A stretch of DNA of 64,000 nt from Alienimonas chondri (GTDB lineage: Bacteria; Planctomycetota; Planctomycetia; Planctomycetales; Planctomycetaceae), in NCBI RefSeq assembly GCF_013036045.1, contig NZ_WTPX01000001.1, positions 21,165 to 85,164 of the forward strand, read 5' to 3'. This document shows positions 8,272 through 17,782 of this stretch, in pieces; positions within the stretch are counted from its first letter, which is position 1, and each line of letters begins with the position of its first letter. The position numbers were made by a program, and so were the translations under genes. The notes beneath the pieces are model-generated. The model searched no databases. It was not told where the DNA came from and saw nothing but the letters and a program-made list of their open reading frames with translations.

Positions 8272-10836
8272 CTAGCGATCGGTGCGTGCGAATCGGGCCG
8301 CCAGCGCCGCACCTGTCGGCGTTTCCCGTTCGGCGATCTCCCGCGGAGTTCCCTCTGCGATCAGTCGCCCGCCGGCCGGTCCGGCGCCCGGGCCGAGTTC
8401 CACGATGTGATCGCAGCGGGCAATCAGGTCGGGGTCGTGTTCGACGCACAGGGCCGTGTGTCCCCGTTCGACCAACCGCAGCAACAGTTCCGTCAACCTG
8501 GCCACGTCGAGCGGATGCAGGCCCGCCGTCGGTTCGTCCAGCACGAATAACGTCGGCGTCGCCCCCGGGTCGGCGAGCGCGGCGGCCAGTCGCACCCGCT
8601 GGGCCTCCCCGCCGGAGAGCGTGCTGGCGGGCTGTCCTAACGGCAGATAGCCCAGCCCGACCTCCACGAACGTCTCGAGCACGCGCGCGATCGGCGTGAC
8701 CTCCGCGAACGTCTCGGCCGCCTCGCCAGCCCGCATCGCCAGCAGATCCCCGGCCGTCCGGCCCTTCCATCGCACGGCGAGGGTTTGCGGATTGAATCGC
8801 GCCCCGCGGCAGGCGCCGCACACGGTCGTGGAGGAGGGCAGGAAGTCCATTTTCAGCGTGCGAAAGCCGCGGCCACGACACTCCGGGCAGCGCCCCGCAC
8901 GATTGGCGGGGCTGAAGCGGCTCGCGGTAAAACCGAGTCGCCGGGCGTCCCGCGTGCGGGCCAACAGCTTGCGGATTTCCGTCCACACGCCGCTCGCCGT
9001 CGCGGGGCAGCTTCGAGCCGAACCCCCCAGGCGCGATTGGTCCACCTCCGCGAGTCGTCCGATCGGCTCCAAACCGAGGAGCGATCCGTAGAACGAAGCG
9101 GGCGGCGGATGAGCCGACGGGGACAGCGCCGCCCGCACCGCCGGCACGAGCAACCCGGCCACCAGCGACGACTTTCCCGAACCGCTCACGCCCGTCACCG
9201 CCGTCAGCCGGCCGTGCGGCACGCGCAGCGTGACTCCCTGAAGCGAGTGCAGCCGGGCGTCTGCGAGAGTCAACGACTCCCTTGGCGGAGTCAGGGTGTT
9301 TCGGGCGGGAGTCCCGGACTCTCCGGCTACGGCGAGGGCGGTGGGGGAGTCGCCGCGAGCGAAGACCTCCGCGGGCGTTCCCGTGTCGCAGATCGTGCCG
9401 CCTTCGGCACCGGCGCCGGGGCCGAGGTCGATCAAACGGTCGGCACGCCGAATGAGGTCCGGGTCGTGCTCCACGAGCAGCACCGTGTTGCCGGCGTCGC
9501 GCAGTTCGACGAGCGCCTCCCACAGGCGATCCGCATCGGCGGGGTGTAGGCCGACGGTCGGCTCGTCCAGCACGAAGCATCCCCCGCTCGTGCGTTCGCC
9601 CAGGGCCCCGGCCAGCCGCGAGCGGCGATATTCCCCGCCGGACAGCGTCCCGGCCCGCCGGTCGAGCGTGAGATATCCCAGCCCCACTTTCCGCAGTCCG
9701 GTGAACAGGCGGCTCACTTCAGGCAGCAGACGGGCGACGACCTCGTCTCCGCCGGCCGATAGCTCCGCCTTACCGTCAGTTGCACGGGCCTCCAGCGCCG
9801 CGAATCGCTCCGCCGCCGCATCGACGGAGAGGCGGGCCGCTCCGCCGATCGTCAGGCCGTCCAACCGCGTCGCCAAGGACTCTGGGTTGAGCCGCTGGCC
9901 GTCGCACGCCGGGCAGGGCGCCGGGAGGCCGAGGCGGCTCGCCTGGGCGTCGGGATCGGCGAGTCCTGTGCCGCCGCACGCCGGACAGGCGCCGCGGGGG
10001 GAGTGGAAGCTGAACGACTGCGGCGTCAGCGGCCGCCGCTCCCCGCCGGTCGCCGGATCGATCAGGCGGGTGCGATAGTCCTCGGTCTGCCAGCCGCCGG
10101 GGGCGTCGGCGTCGGTGAATCGCAACGAGACCGCTCCACCGGATCGGGACGCCGCCAGATCGACGCTCTCCCGCACCCGGTCCTCGGCGCCCGGTTTCAC
10201 GATCGCGCGGTCGATCACGACGCCCACGGCGCCGCTCGGCGTGGCTTCGCCGGCAGCCAGTTCCGCCGTCTCGAAGGACTCGCCGCCCACGTCGCAGCGT
10301 ACGAACCCCTCCTTTAACGCCTGTTCATAGATTACGCGATCGTCTTCGGCGCCGACCGCTTCGCCGGCCGGGGCGAGGACCATCAGCTTCGTACGTTCCG
10401 GCAACGCGAAGATCCGATCGACGACCTGCCGGACCGTGTGTCGGACGAGCGGATCGCCGGTCTCGGGGTCGTGCGGAACGCCGGCGCCGGCCCAGAGCAG
10501 GCGAAACAGATCGTGCAGACCGACGAGCGTCGCCAGCGTGGTCCGCGGCCCGGCAGTGGGATCGGATTGCCCGATCGCGATCACCGGCGGGAGGTTCTCG
10601 ACCGCATCGACCTCCGGGCGATCCAGCTTCGCCACGGCGGCCCGAGCCTTGGGGGAAGCCGTGGCGAGAAACCGGCGCTGGCCTTCGGCGTGGACCGTAT
10701 CGAAGGCGAGGGAGCTCTTACCGCTGCCGCTGACGCCCGAGAGGACGGTCAGTTCGCCGGCGGGGAACTCGACGGAAACGTTCCGCAGATTGTGGACGCG
10801 GGCGCCGACGACGCGGATCGGCGGACGCTCGTGCAT
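8272..10836 (-). CDS. UvrA-like excinuclease ABC subunit A paralogue
   Basis: 854 aa from ATG (MHERPPIRVVGARVHNL). It has two ABC ATPase halves with Walker A GVSGSGKSS near residues 34 and 547, two LSGGE signatures (about 397 and 738), and two zinc modules (CPACGGTG with CPACDG near 283-310, and CPECRGRG with CGACRG). Canonical UvrA scans DNA for bulky lesions and loads UvrB. This copy is shorter than usual (about 940). Its first signature reads LSGGEYRRSRLA, where the usual residues after LSGGE are QR-rich. A segment resembling the UvrB-interacting insert is present (EQALKEGFVRCDVGGESF). No uvrB or uvrC is nearby. It could be the main UvrA or a second paralogue. Confidence 0.85.
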   Translation of the reverse strand: MHERPPIRVVGARVHNLRNVSVEFPAGELTVLSGVSGSGKSSLAFDTVHAEGQRRFLATASPKARAAVAKLDRPEVDAVENLPPVIAIGQSDPTAGPRTTLATLVGLHDLFRLLWAGAGVPHDPETGDPLVRHTVRQVVDRIFALPERTKLMVLAPAGEAVGAEDDRVIYEQALKEGFVRCDVGGESFETAELAAGEATPSGAVGVVIDRAIVKPGAEDRVRESVDLAASRSGGAVSLRFTDADAPGGWQTEDYRTRLIDPATGGERRPLTPQSFSFHSPRGACPACGGTGLADPDAQASRLGLPAPCPACDGQRLNPESLATRLDGLTIGGAARLSVDAAAERFAALEARATDGKAELSAGGDEVVARLLPEVSRLFTGLRKVGLGYLTLDRRAGTLSGGEYRRSRLAGALGERTSGGCFVLDEPTVGLHPADADRLWEALVELRDAGNTVLLVEHDPDLIRRADRLIDLGPGAGAEGGTICDTGTPAEVFARGDSPTALAVAGESGTPARNTLTPPRESLTLADARLHSLQGVTLRVPHGRLTAVTGVSGSGKSSLVAGLLVPAVRAALSPSAHPPPASFYGSLLGLEPIGRLAEVDQSRLGGSARSCPATASGVWTEIRKLLARTRDARRLGFTASRFSPANRAGRCPECRGRGFRTLKMDFLPSSTTVCGACRGARFNPQTLAVRWKGRTAGDLLAMRAGEAAETFAEVTPIARVLETFVEVGLGYLPLGQPASTLSGGEAQRVRLAAALADPGATPTLFVLDEPTAGLHPLDVARLTELLLRLVERGHTALCVEHDPDLIARCDHIVELGPGAGPAGGRLIAEGTPREIAERETPTGAALAARFARTDR

Positions 10837-10888
10837 GGCGGGGCGGAACAATCGAAGACGGATGAGGGGCGATCGGTACGATAGCGGC

Positions 10889-11587
10889 ATGCCCGCCGCC
10901 GTCCCCGCCCCCGCCGTTCCGACCGCTCCCGCCGCCAGCGGAGCGGATCGTCCCGTGCCCGCCGCGTTCCTCGCGCGATTCGAGGTCGATCTCCCGCGTG
11001 TGGGGGACGACCTGCTCGAACCGCCGTTCGATCTGCCCCCCGCGGCGGAATTGCCGCACTTCGGCGGGTTGGACGATTTGCCGCGGTTTGCGGTGGTGAA
11101 GGTCGGTTGGACGCCGGCCGGACTGGCGATCGCCTGTCGGGTCGAAGGCAAGTCCCGCAAGCCGGAGGCGTCGGCGAAAGCGGTCAGCGGCGGCGACGGG
11201 CTGCACCTGTGGATCGATACCCGCCCCACCGGCACGTCGCATCGCGCCGGCAAATATTGCCGTCGCTTTGCTCTGCTGCCTCGGGTCGGCCGCGTCGGCA
11301 AGCCGGGCGTTTACGAGTCGCCGATCATGAAGACGGGGGACGCGTCCGTTGCTGAGCCGCTGCCGATTCCGCTGCAGGCGACGGTCGAACGCGGCGGAGA
11401 CTACGAACTCGCGGCGTTTCTCCCCGCGGAGCAGCTCCCCGGGTTTGATCCGTCCCGAAGTACGACGATCGCGTTGCACACGGTCGTGACGGACGGGGAA
11501 CTCGGTTCGCAGCCGTTGACGGTCAGTGAGGCGTTCCCCACCGCCCACGACCCCAGCCTCTGGACCCGTGCGGCCCTCTCGAATTGA
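10889..11587 (+). CDS. CBM9/DOMON-like beta-sandwich protein
   Basis: 232 aa, cytosolic by sequence with no signal peptide. The ATG follows directly after the divergent UvrA-like start (52-bp gap). The central region (about 75-220) carries features of the carbohydrate-binding module 9-like fold: GLAIACRVEGKSRKP, GDGLHLWIDTRPT and a C-terminal TIALHTVVTDGELG. Such domains bind sugars or other small ligands, or serve as scaffolds. The lack of a secretion signal makes extracellular sugar binding doubtful, so the ligand is unknown. Its last 65 bp overlap a convergent small membrane gene. Confidence 0.7.
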   Translation: MPAAVPAPAVPTAPAASGADRPVPAAFLARFEVDLPRVGDDLLEPPFDLPPAAELPHFGGLDDLPRFAVVKVGWTPAGLAIACRVEGKSRKPEASAKAVSGGDGLHLWIDTRPTGTSHRAGKYCRRFALLPRVGRVGKPGVYESPIMKTGDASVAEPLPIPLQATVERGGDYELAAFLPAEQLPGFDPSRSTTIALHTVVTDGELGSQPLTVSEAFPTAHDPSLWTRAALSN

Positions 11588-11900
11588 AGTGGTCGAAGTG
11601 CTCGTCGTCGTGGGGCCGCCAGGGCAACGCGGCGGCGTAGAGCGTCATCACGGCGCCCAGCGAGGTCGCGGCGAAGGACGCCCACAGCGGCGGGTCGAGC
11701 CAGAGCGTCTCGTCTTCGACGCTCGTGAACGGCAGATCGCCGTCCCAGTCCGGTCCGAGCCGCAGCGAGCAGCGCTCGACGAACGCCAGGGAGAGTCCGC
11801 CCAGCAGCACCCACAGGCCGACGGCGAAGAAACAAGCGCGGAGCACGGCGTCGGCTTTCGGCGGGGGGCGGGCGAAGGGGGCGGTCCGTGCGGTGGACAT
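11523..11900 (-). CDS. Small two-helix membrane protein
   Basis: 125 aa from ATG (MSTARTAPF). Two hydrophobic stretches ([18 protein letters not shown] and [22 protein letters not shown]) flank a short acidic loop ([17 protein letters not shown]), which looks like a helical hairpin. The tail is rich in His/Arg/Gly. The last 65 bp overlap the convergent CBM9-like gene, which is unusual, so either stop could mislead. No family recognised. Confidence 0.55.
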   Translation of the reverse strand: MSTARTAPFARPPPKADAVLRACFFAVGLWVLLGGLSLAFVERCSLRLGPDWDGDLPFTSVEDETLWLDPPLWASFAATSLGAVMTLYAAALPWRPHDDEHFDHFNSRGPHGSRGWGRGRWGTPH

Positions 11901-12003
11901 CGACCGGCCGCAGGCCCACCCTTCGGCCCCGAACCGCCCGCCGGTCCTGCCGGCGCGATCCGCACGTCCCCTCCCTCTCCGCGTTCGACCCGCCCCCCGC
12001 CTG

Positions 12004-13080
<1,077 letters not shown>

Positions 13081-13089
13081 GCGAGCCAA

Positions 13090-13116
13090 GGCGAGCGGCG
13101 GGGCGTCAGCCCCCCG
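13090..13116. repeat. Dispersed GC-rich palindromic element, copy A
   Basis: It reads GGCGAGCGG followed by CGGGGCGTCAGCCCCCCG. The core GGGGCGTCAGCCCC can fold as a short hairpin. It is an inverted near-copy of the element at 13205-13230, and related copies lie at 50999, 51163 and 51286. It sits between the leuB stop and the terminator. Confidence 0.75.
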
Positions 13117-13144
13117 TGCCCTGAATCGTTCGACAGGCAAATAA

Positions 13145-13181
13145 AAAGCGACCCGGACGCTCCGAGCGTCCGGGTCGCTTT
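13145..13181. terminator. Bidirectional intrinsic-type terminator
   Basis: A perfect 17-bp stem (AAAGCGACCCGGACGCT pairing with AGCGTCCGGGTCGCTTT) closes a 3-nt CCG loop. There is an A-run before the stem and T-rich sequence after it, so it can work in both directions. It lies between the convergent leuB and Bax-inhibitor genes. Confidence 0.9.
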
Positions 13182-13204
13182 GCTTTGTACCAAACTCAAA
13201 GGCT

Positions 13205-13230
13205 CAGGGGGCTGACGCCCCCCGCTCGCC
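13205..13230. repeat. Dispersed GC-rich palindromic element, copy B
   Basis: It reads CAGGGGGCTGACG then CCCCCCGCTCGCC, the reverse complement of copy A apart from a few bases. The upstream AAGGCTC is shared with the copy at 51163, so the full unit may start at about 13198. It ends about 10 bp before the stop codon of the Bax-inhibitor gene. Confidence 0.75.
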
Positions 13231-13240
13231 TCCCTGGCGA

Positions 13241-13966
13241 TCAGTCGTCGCCGGCGAAGCCGAGCAGCATCACCACGTAGTAGAACAGCGTCGCGACGCT
13301 GGCGAACAGCGCGAGGCTGGCGGCGACATGCTGGTGCGTGCGGTAGTGATGCAGCACGTTCGAGGTGTTGTAGAGGATCGATCCGCTCATCAGCACGATC
13401 ATCCCGACGCTGAACCACAGGCCCAGACTGAACCCGAACAGCCAGCCGGCGATGATGACCCCGAACGCCGCGAAGCTGCCGATCGCCAAGGCGCCGCGGA
13501 GAAACGAGAAGTCCGCCCCCGATACGAACACCGCGGCCGATAGTCCGCCGAAGATCACCGCCGTAATCAGTCCGGCCATCGGCAGCACGTTGCCGTCCAG
13601 TTGCTTCGCGTACCACAGCAACGGCACGAAGATCAGCGCTTCCGCGAGGACGTAGAGACCGAGGCCGAGATACTGCTTGCCGGTGGAGGAGGCGTCCGAA
13701 CTGGCCCAGGACTGGGCGAGCCAGGAGGCGCCCATGAACAGGAAGAACGCGATGTACCAGTGTCCGCCGATCAAACCGACGAGGAGCCGTTCCAACGGCT
13801 CGACGGTCTGAAAGATGCCCTCGATCCCGCAGAAGATCAGCACCGCGGTCAGCAAGTGGGCGTAGGTCCGGCGGATGAACGTCGCCCGCTCCGACCGCGC
13901 GGCGTCCGCCGCGAAGCCGTAGCCGGAGGACAGTTCGTAATCGTCAGCGGCGCCGCCGAAGCTCAT
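13241..13966 (-). CDS. Bax inhibitor-1/YccA family membrane protein
   Basis: 241 aa, almost entirely hydrophobic, with about seven transmembrane helices. A short soluble N-terminus precedes FIRRTYAHLLTAVLIFCGIEG. The family pattern includes LGLGLYVLAEALIFVPLL, GVIIAGWLFGFSLGLWFSVGM, and the C-terminal aspartates in GFAGDD. Members are inner-membrane proteins linked to calcium leak and, for YccA, to control of the FtsH protease. An upstream in-frame extension to 14116 would run into the cyclophilin promoter region, so the MSFGG start is preferred. Confidence 0.9.
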   Translation of the reverse strand: MSFGGAADDYELSSGYGFAADAARSERATFIRRTYAHLLTAVLIFCGIEGIFQTVEPLERLLVGLIGGHWYIAFFLFMGASWLAQSWASSDASSTGKQYLGLGLYVLAEALIFVPLLWYAKQLDGNVLPMAGLITAVIFGGLSAAVFVSGADFSFLRGALAIGSFAAFGVIIAGWLFGFSLGLWFSVGMIVLMSGSILYNTSNVLHHYRTHQHVAASLALFASVATLFYYVVMLLGFAGDD

Positions 13967-14136
13967 CGGAGGGATCTCGAGACAGGTGGGGGATGATTCC
14001 GTGAGGGAAGTGTCCGTCGCATTGACCGGCGGGTCCAGCAGGAAACGACCCAAGACGCGCTCGGGGCGGTTGGGGGCGTCGGCCTGGACCGGTAGGCTGG
14101 GGGGACAAACCCTCAAACCTGCAGCTGATCCGCACC

Positions 14137-14670
14137 GTGGCCAAGAACTACAAGTCCGACGTCGAAAAGCACACCGCCGACTTCGATCCCGCCAAGCAGT
14201 ACCGAGTCACCCTCAACACCACCGCCGGTCCGATCCGCCTCGACCTGCGGTCCGACAAGGCGCCCGGTCACTGCAAGAACATGGTCGGCCTGGCGAAGGT
14301 CGGCTTCTACGACGACTGCATCTTTCACCGGGTGATCGACGGGTTCATGATCCAGGGCGGCGACCCGACCGGCACCGGCACCGGCGGCCCGGGCTATCAG
14401 ATCGACGCGGAGTTCAACGACCTCCCGCACGAGCCGGGCGTGCTCAGCATGGCCCGCAGCCAGGATCCGAACAGCGCCGGCAGCCAGTTCTTCATCTGCT
14501 TGCCGGGCGACACCAGCTTCCTCAACAACCAATACACCGCGTTCGGCAAGGTCGCGGACGAGGAGAGCATGGCGACGGTCGCCAAGATCGGCGCCGTCGA
14601 GACCAACACCGGCGATCGCCCGCTGGACGAAGTGAAGATCGAAAAGGCGTCCGCCGAAGTCGTCGGCTGA
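14137..14670 (+). CDS. Peptidyl-prolyl cis-trans isomerase, cyclophilin type
   Basis: 177 aa from GTG. It is a single cyclophilin domain with the active-site pattern FHRVIDGFMIQGGDPTGTGTGGPGY, MARSQDPNSAGSQFFI and LNNQYTAFGKV. The catalytic Arg in FHRV and the Gln/Phe of SQFFI are present. No signal peptide, so it acts in the cytoplasm as a proline-isomerising folding enzyme. The N-terminal 25 residues (KNYKSDVEKHTADFDP) are an extension before the domain. The 3' end runs into an inverted repeat. Confidence 0.95.
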   Translation: MAKNYKSDVEKHTADFDPAKQYRVTLNTTAGPIRLDLRSDKAPGHCKNMVGLAKVGFYDDCIFHRVIDGFMIQGGDPTGTGTGGPGYQIDAEFNDLPHEPGVLSMARSQDPNSAGSQFFICLPGDTSFLNNQYTAFGKVADEESMATVAKIGAVETNTGDRPLDEVKIEKASAEVVG

Positions 14671-14681
14671 AGTCAGCGAAG

Positions 14682-14755
14682 CTCCAAGACCAAGAACTCA
14701 AGAACCAAATGACGAGCAGTCGATCGCTTTGGGATCTTGATTTCTTGGTCTTGAG
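14682..14755. terminator. Imperfect inverted repeat between convergent genes, likely terminator
   Basis: Two 28-nt arms (14682-14709 and 14728-14755) pair at 24 of 28 positions around an 18-nt loop. The left arm starts CTCCAAGACCAAGAACTC and the right arm ends TTTCTTGGTCTTGAG. It is much more A/T-rich than its surroundings. It separates cyclophilin and the inositol-monophosphatase-family gene and could terminate both transcripts. Confidence 0.6.
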
Positions 14756-14758
14756 ATT

Positions 14759-15718
14759 TCACAACGCTTCGCCGTCGCGGTAGCGCTCCGGATGCCAGTC
14801 CCGGCCGACTGCCTGAAGCGTCGCTAACGTCGCCGGATCGTTGGCAGTAGCGACGACGCGGGGGAGACGGAGCATGTCCGCTCGGTCGTCCATCCACAGC
14901 TCCCGGTAATGAACCGGTTCGCCGGTGTCGCACCAGACGCTGCCGCCGCCGAAGGCGGCGGCGATCTGGGCGGCGGCGGGATAGTCGTAGACGTTGGGGG
15001 AATGAATTAACGACCCGGCGAAGGCGCCGGTCGCCATCAGGTCGTAGATGCTGCCGGGAGTTTCGTCGGCGACGACGCCCTCCAAGCCCGCCGCGGTGAT
15101 CGCCGCCGCGGCGGCGGGATCGCGGTGTTGGAAGCCGATGACGTAGATCTTCTTTGACCCCGACGGCGGCGCGGCCGGCGTGGGCCGGGGAGCGAACGAA
15201 GCAAGCGCCGCTCCGGCGGGGCGGGAGGGATCGTCGTCCCCGCAGCGCACTTTGGCGCCGGGACCGGCGCCGACGCACTCGACCCATCGACCGTGTGCTC
15301 CCGCATCCGGCACGAAGGTGAGGGAATAGTGGACCGCGTCCTCGGTCCGCAGATTGAGCATCACCGCCCAGCCGTCGCCGGCGTGATCGCGGTACTGCTT
15401 CGTGCCGTCGATCGGATCGAGGCACAGCGTCAGCGGCGAATCGGTCGCGAACGCCTCCAGCGGGCCGGTCGCTTCCTCCGCCTCGATGCGACAGGCCAGA
15501 AACCGTGGATCGAGATCGCGGAGGGCCGTGACGACCAATTCCTGCACCGTCAGATCGGCGAGGGTGAGGGCGTCGGTGTTACTGGATCCGCTGATCTTGC
15601 CGGCGACGGCGATGTCGAACTGCCGCATCCGCGACGCCACCCGTCCCGCCCAGCGGAAGACGGCGGGCAGATGGGCATGCAGGGCCGCGGCGACTTCGGC
15701 AGGAACTGGCTGATTCAT
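14759..15718 (-). CDS. Inositol monophosphatase / 3'(2'),5'-bisphosphate nucleotidase family
   Basis: 319 aa from ATG (MNQPVPAEV). The lithium-sensitive phosphatase signature DPIDGT lies at residues 101-106, with a preceding acidic EAEEA and a C-terminal YDYPAAAQIAAAFGG in the place of the family's W-D-x-A-A-G. The N-terminal AGKISGSSNTDALTLADLTVQELV matches the family's 'KsDgSpvTvADl' region. The substrate may be inositol phosphate, PAP (sulfate assimilation) or another sugar phosphate. The length and the TKQY after DPIDG favour the bisphosphate nucleotidase branch, but not firmly. Confidence 0.88.
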   Translation of the reverse strand: MNQPVPAEVAAALHAHLPAVFRWAGRVASRMRQFDIAVAGKISGSSNTDALTLADLTVQELVVTALRDLDPRFLACRIEAEEATGPLEAFATDSPLTLCLDPIDGTKQYRDHAGDGWAVMLNLRTEDAVHYSLTFVPDAGAHGRWVECVGAGPGAKVRCGDDDPSRPAGAALASFAPRPTPAAPPSGSKKIYVIGFQHRDPAAAAAITAAGLEGVVADETPGSIYDLMATGAFAGSLIHSPNVYDYPAAAQIAAAFGGGSVWCDTGEPVHYRELWMDDRADMLRLPRVVATANDPATLATLQAVGRDWHPERYRDGEAL

Positions 15719-15810
15719 GCGAAGATAGTAGAGCGGGCCGCGTCCGAACGCTCGCTCGCCGATGACCCCGGTGGCCGGTTCGGCGGCTCCTAATCCCGCG
15801 TGCGCGACTC

Positions 15811-16626
15811 CTACTCGACGGGGGCGTCCTCGCCTCGCGATTCCAAGGACTCCCCCCACCGCCGGAGCGTCGCGACCGCCTCGCGGCGAGCGGCGGGGAT
15901 CTCACCGGCGGCGTCATCCAGCAGCGCGCGGAGCCGTGCGGCCGCTTCCTCGGAATCAAAGTACCGTAGCGCCCGTGCGGCTTCCGCCCGCGTCTGCGGG
16001 TCGTCGGAATTGAGGTTGCGAAAGGCACGGTCTCTCAGCCGATCGTCCACCGGCACGTTCACGCTCAGGCGTCCCCCTGCGTCGTAGAACGGCTCCCAGT
16101 CCGTGTTTTGAACCGTCTCCCGAGGCGCTTGCAGACCGAACGTGTGAACCCGCCGCACGCCCGGCGGCGTCTCACGAATCGCGGTGCGGGCGACCCGAAG
16201 CACCTCCGCCGGATCCCTGAGCAGCGTGAGGTCTGCGGTCATCGCCTCGACGTCGCCCGGTTTCAGCGAGATAACGCTTACCTTATGTGTTTCGTCCGAA
16301 CTCGTCAGCAGCAGTCGGGTCTGTTGCTTCTTCCACCGGGCGACGACGGCATCGGGATAGCGGAGAAACTGCTGGACCTGGGTATATGGCGTATCCTCGC
16401 GAAAGGGCTGCTTGAGCGTCTCTTCCACGAGGACCACGGTGTTGCGGCCATAATCCGGTTCCCCGTCCTGCTCGGGGAGGTCGTCCCGGATCACCCGCGC
16501 GACGAACACGTAGTCGGCGTTGATGACGGCCGCCTCCACGCTGTCAGTCTGGGGAGACAGCGGTTGGGCGGCGGCGGACGGGACCAGCGCCGCACACAGG
16601 AGATAGGCGAACGAAAACTTCGACAT
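15811..16626 (-). CDS. Secreted hypothetical protein with HEAT-like tail
   Basis: 271 aa. An N-terminal signal peptide (MSKFSFAYLLCAALVPSAAA-QP) suggests export. The middle is a beta-rich region (YVFVARVIRDD, NTVVLVEETLKQPF, RLLLTSSDETHKVSVISL) typical of secreted proteins that report on a dynamic value. The C-terminal 60 residues (SDDPQTRAEAARALRYFDSEEAAARLRALL) resemble one or two HEAT repeats. Function unknown. Confidence 0.8.
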   Translation of the reverse strand: MSKFSFAYLLCAALVPSAAAQPLSPQTDSVEAAVINADYVFVARVIRDDLPEQDGEPDYGRNTVVLVEETLKQPFREDTPYTQVQQFLRYPDAVVARWKKQQTRLLLTSSDETHKVSVISLKPGDVEAMTADLTLLRDPAEVLRVARTAIRETPPGVRRVHTFGLQAPRETVQNTDWEPFYDAGGRLSVNVPVDDRLRDRAFRNLNSDDPQTRAEAARALRYFDSEEAAARLRALLDDAAGEIPAARREAVATLRRWGESLESRGEDAPVE

Positions 16627-16697
16627 CGGCTGCGACGGACGCCGGAAGGCGAGCGGTAGGGCGGCTCAACCTATCAACTCGCAACGAACCCGGCCGA

Positions 16698-17777
16698 CTA
16701 CAAGCCGAAGGAACGCGCCAGAAGATCCTCCCTTAGCGTGCCCGCGGACACGGCGGAGCCGTCGCGGAGGCCGATCAGGGTGACCTGCGCCGGGCTGAAC
16801 AGCAGCGGGTCCAAGTCGTAGAAGTTCCCGCCGGCTTCGGCGAGCAACTCGGCGAACGGGCGGCCGTGTTGCGGGCTGGACTCGGACGGAACCTTGGACA
16901 CGAGATCGCGCAGTTCCGCCTGATCCGCTTCGATCCACAACGTGACGCGGGCGCCGTAGAGGATCGAATCGTTCGTTCGTCCCAACGCAACCGAGTCTTC
17001 GCCGCCGGCGGGGGCCAGCGGGGCGGAGCCGACGCCGCTGCGCACCCGGCCGACGTCGAAGCCGAGGGCGTCGAGCTTGTGCAGCGCCGTCTCCACGCTG
17101 CGGGCGGCGATCTGCACCGTGCCGGCGAGGCTCGCCGTGGGAGCGATACAGAGGATGAGTTTGTCCGGGGCGAGGCCGGCGGACTCCGCAAGATGGGCGG
17201 CGACGTTCGGCGGCGGGATTTGGCGGGTCTCCAGCACGCCGACCGCTCGGCGGGCCTCTTCCGAGCCGCCGAGTTTGCGAATCAGTTCTTCTTCGTCGCA
17301 GGCCGCCCGCAGCGGGCCGGAGGCCATCGCGAAGAACTGCCCGCCGCTGGAGTCGGCCAGCTCCACCTTCCGACCCGCGTACTGACAACGCAGGCAGGCC
17401 GAGATAGGATCGTCCGTCCGCACCGCCGCGTGCGGCCATGGGCGACCGGCGAGCGTCCCCGAATCGATCGACACGTCCAACAGGTCCGCCGAGGAGAGTC
17501 GGGCCAGCACGATGCCGGCCTCCAACCCGCCGGGGGCGTGGGCGCCGAAGTCGAGGACCGTGGTGCCGGTCGAGAGCCGCAGCAGGTCGACGCCGAGGTC
17601 GTCCAGCCGCTTCATCGTGAAGTCCGCCAACCGGGCGGCGCGGCGGTTCAGCAACCCGCCGGGCGGACTGCCGCCGCCGGGTTTGGCGCCCGCCGCCTTG
17701 CGGCCGGGGGAAGGGGACTGTTTCTTGCGTTTCGCCAAGGGGGGCCGATGCCGTTCGTACAACTGTGCCGGGAGCAT
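16698..17777 (-). CDS. mch: Methenyltetrahydromethanopterin cyclohydrolase
   Basis: Matches the family across its length: TTVLDFGAHAPGGLEAG, DDPISACLRCQYAG, FFAMASGPLRAA, IAPTASLAGTVQIAARSVETALHKL, GVGSAPLAP, GRTNDSILYGARV and SSPQHGRPFAEL. It interconverts 5,10-methenyl- and 5-formyl-tetrahydromethanopterin in the H4MPT-linked one-carbon pathway. That pathway oxidises formaldehyde in methylotrophs and is also encoded by many planctomycetes. At 359 aa it is about 40 longer than usual; the extra N-terminus is basic and Pro/Gly-rich. A TTG at 17738 (AKRKKQSP) is an alternative start that would leave room for a promoter. No other H4MPT genes are in the window. Confidence 0.95.
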   Translation of the reverse strand: MLPAQLYERHRPPLAKRKKQSPSPGRKAAGAKPGGGSPPGGLLNRRAARLADFTMKRLDDLGVDLLRLSTGTTVLDFGAHAPGGLEAGIVLARLSSADLLDVSIDSGTLAGRPWPHAAVRTDDPISACLRCQYAGRKVELADSSGGQFFAMASGPLRAACDEEELIRKLGGSEEARRAVGVLETRQIPPPNVAAHLAESAGLAPDKLILCIAPTASLAGTVQIAARSVETALHKLDALGFDVGRVRSGVGSAPLAPAGGEDSVALGRTNDSILYGARVTLWIEADQAELRDLVSKVPSESSPQHGRPFAELLAEAGGNFYDLDPLLFSPAQVTLIGLRDGSAVSAGTLREDLLARSFGL

Positions 17778-17782
17778 TGTTC

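Noticed and set aside
15293..15793. Plus-strand frame antisense to the inositol-monophosphatase-family gene
   Set aside because: The phosphatase signature on the minus strand is clear, and this frame has no features.
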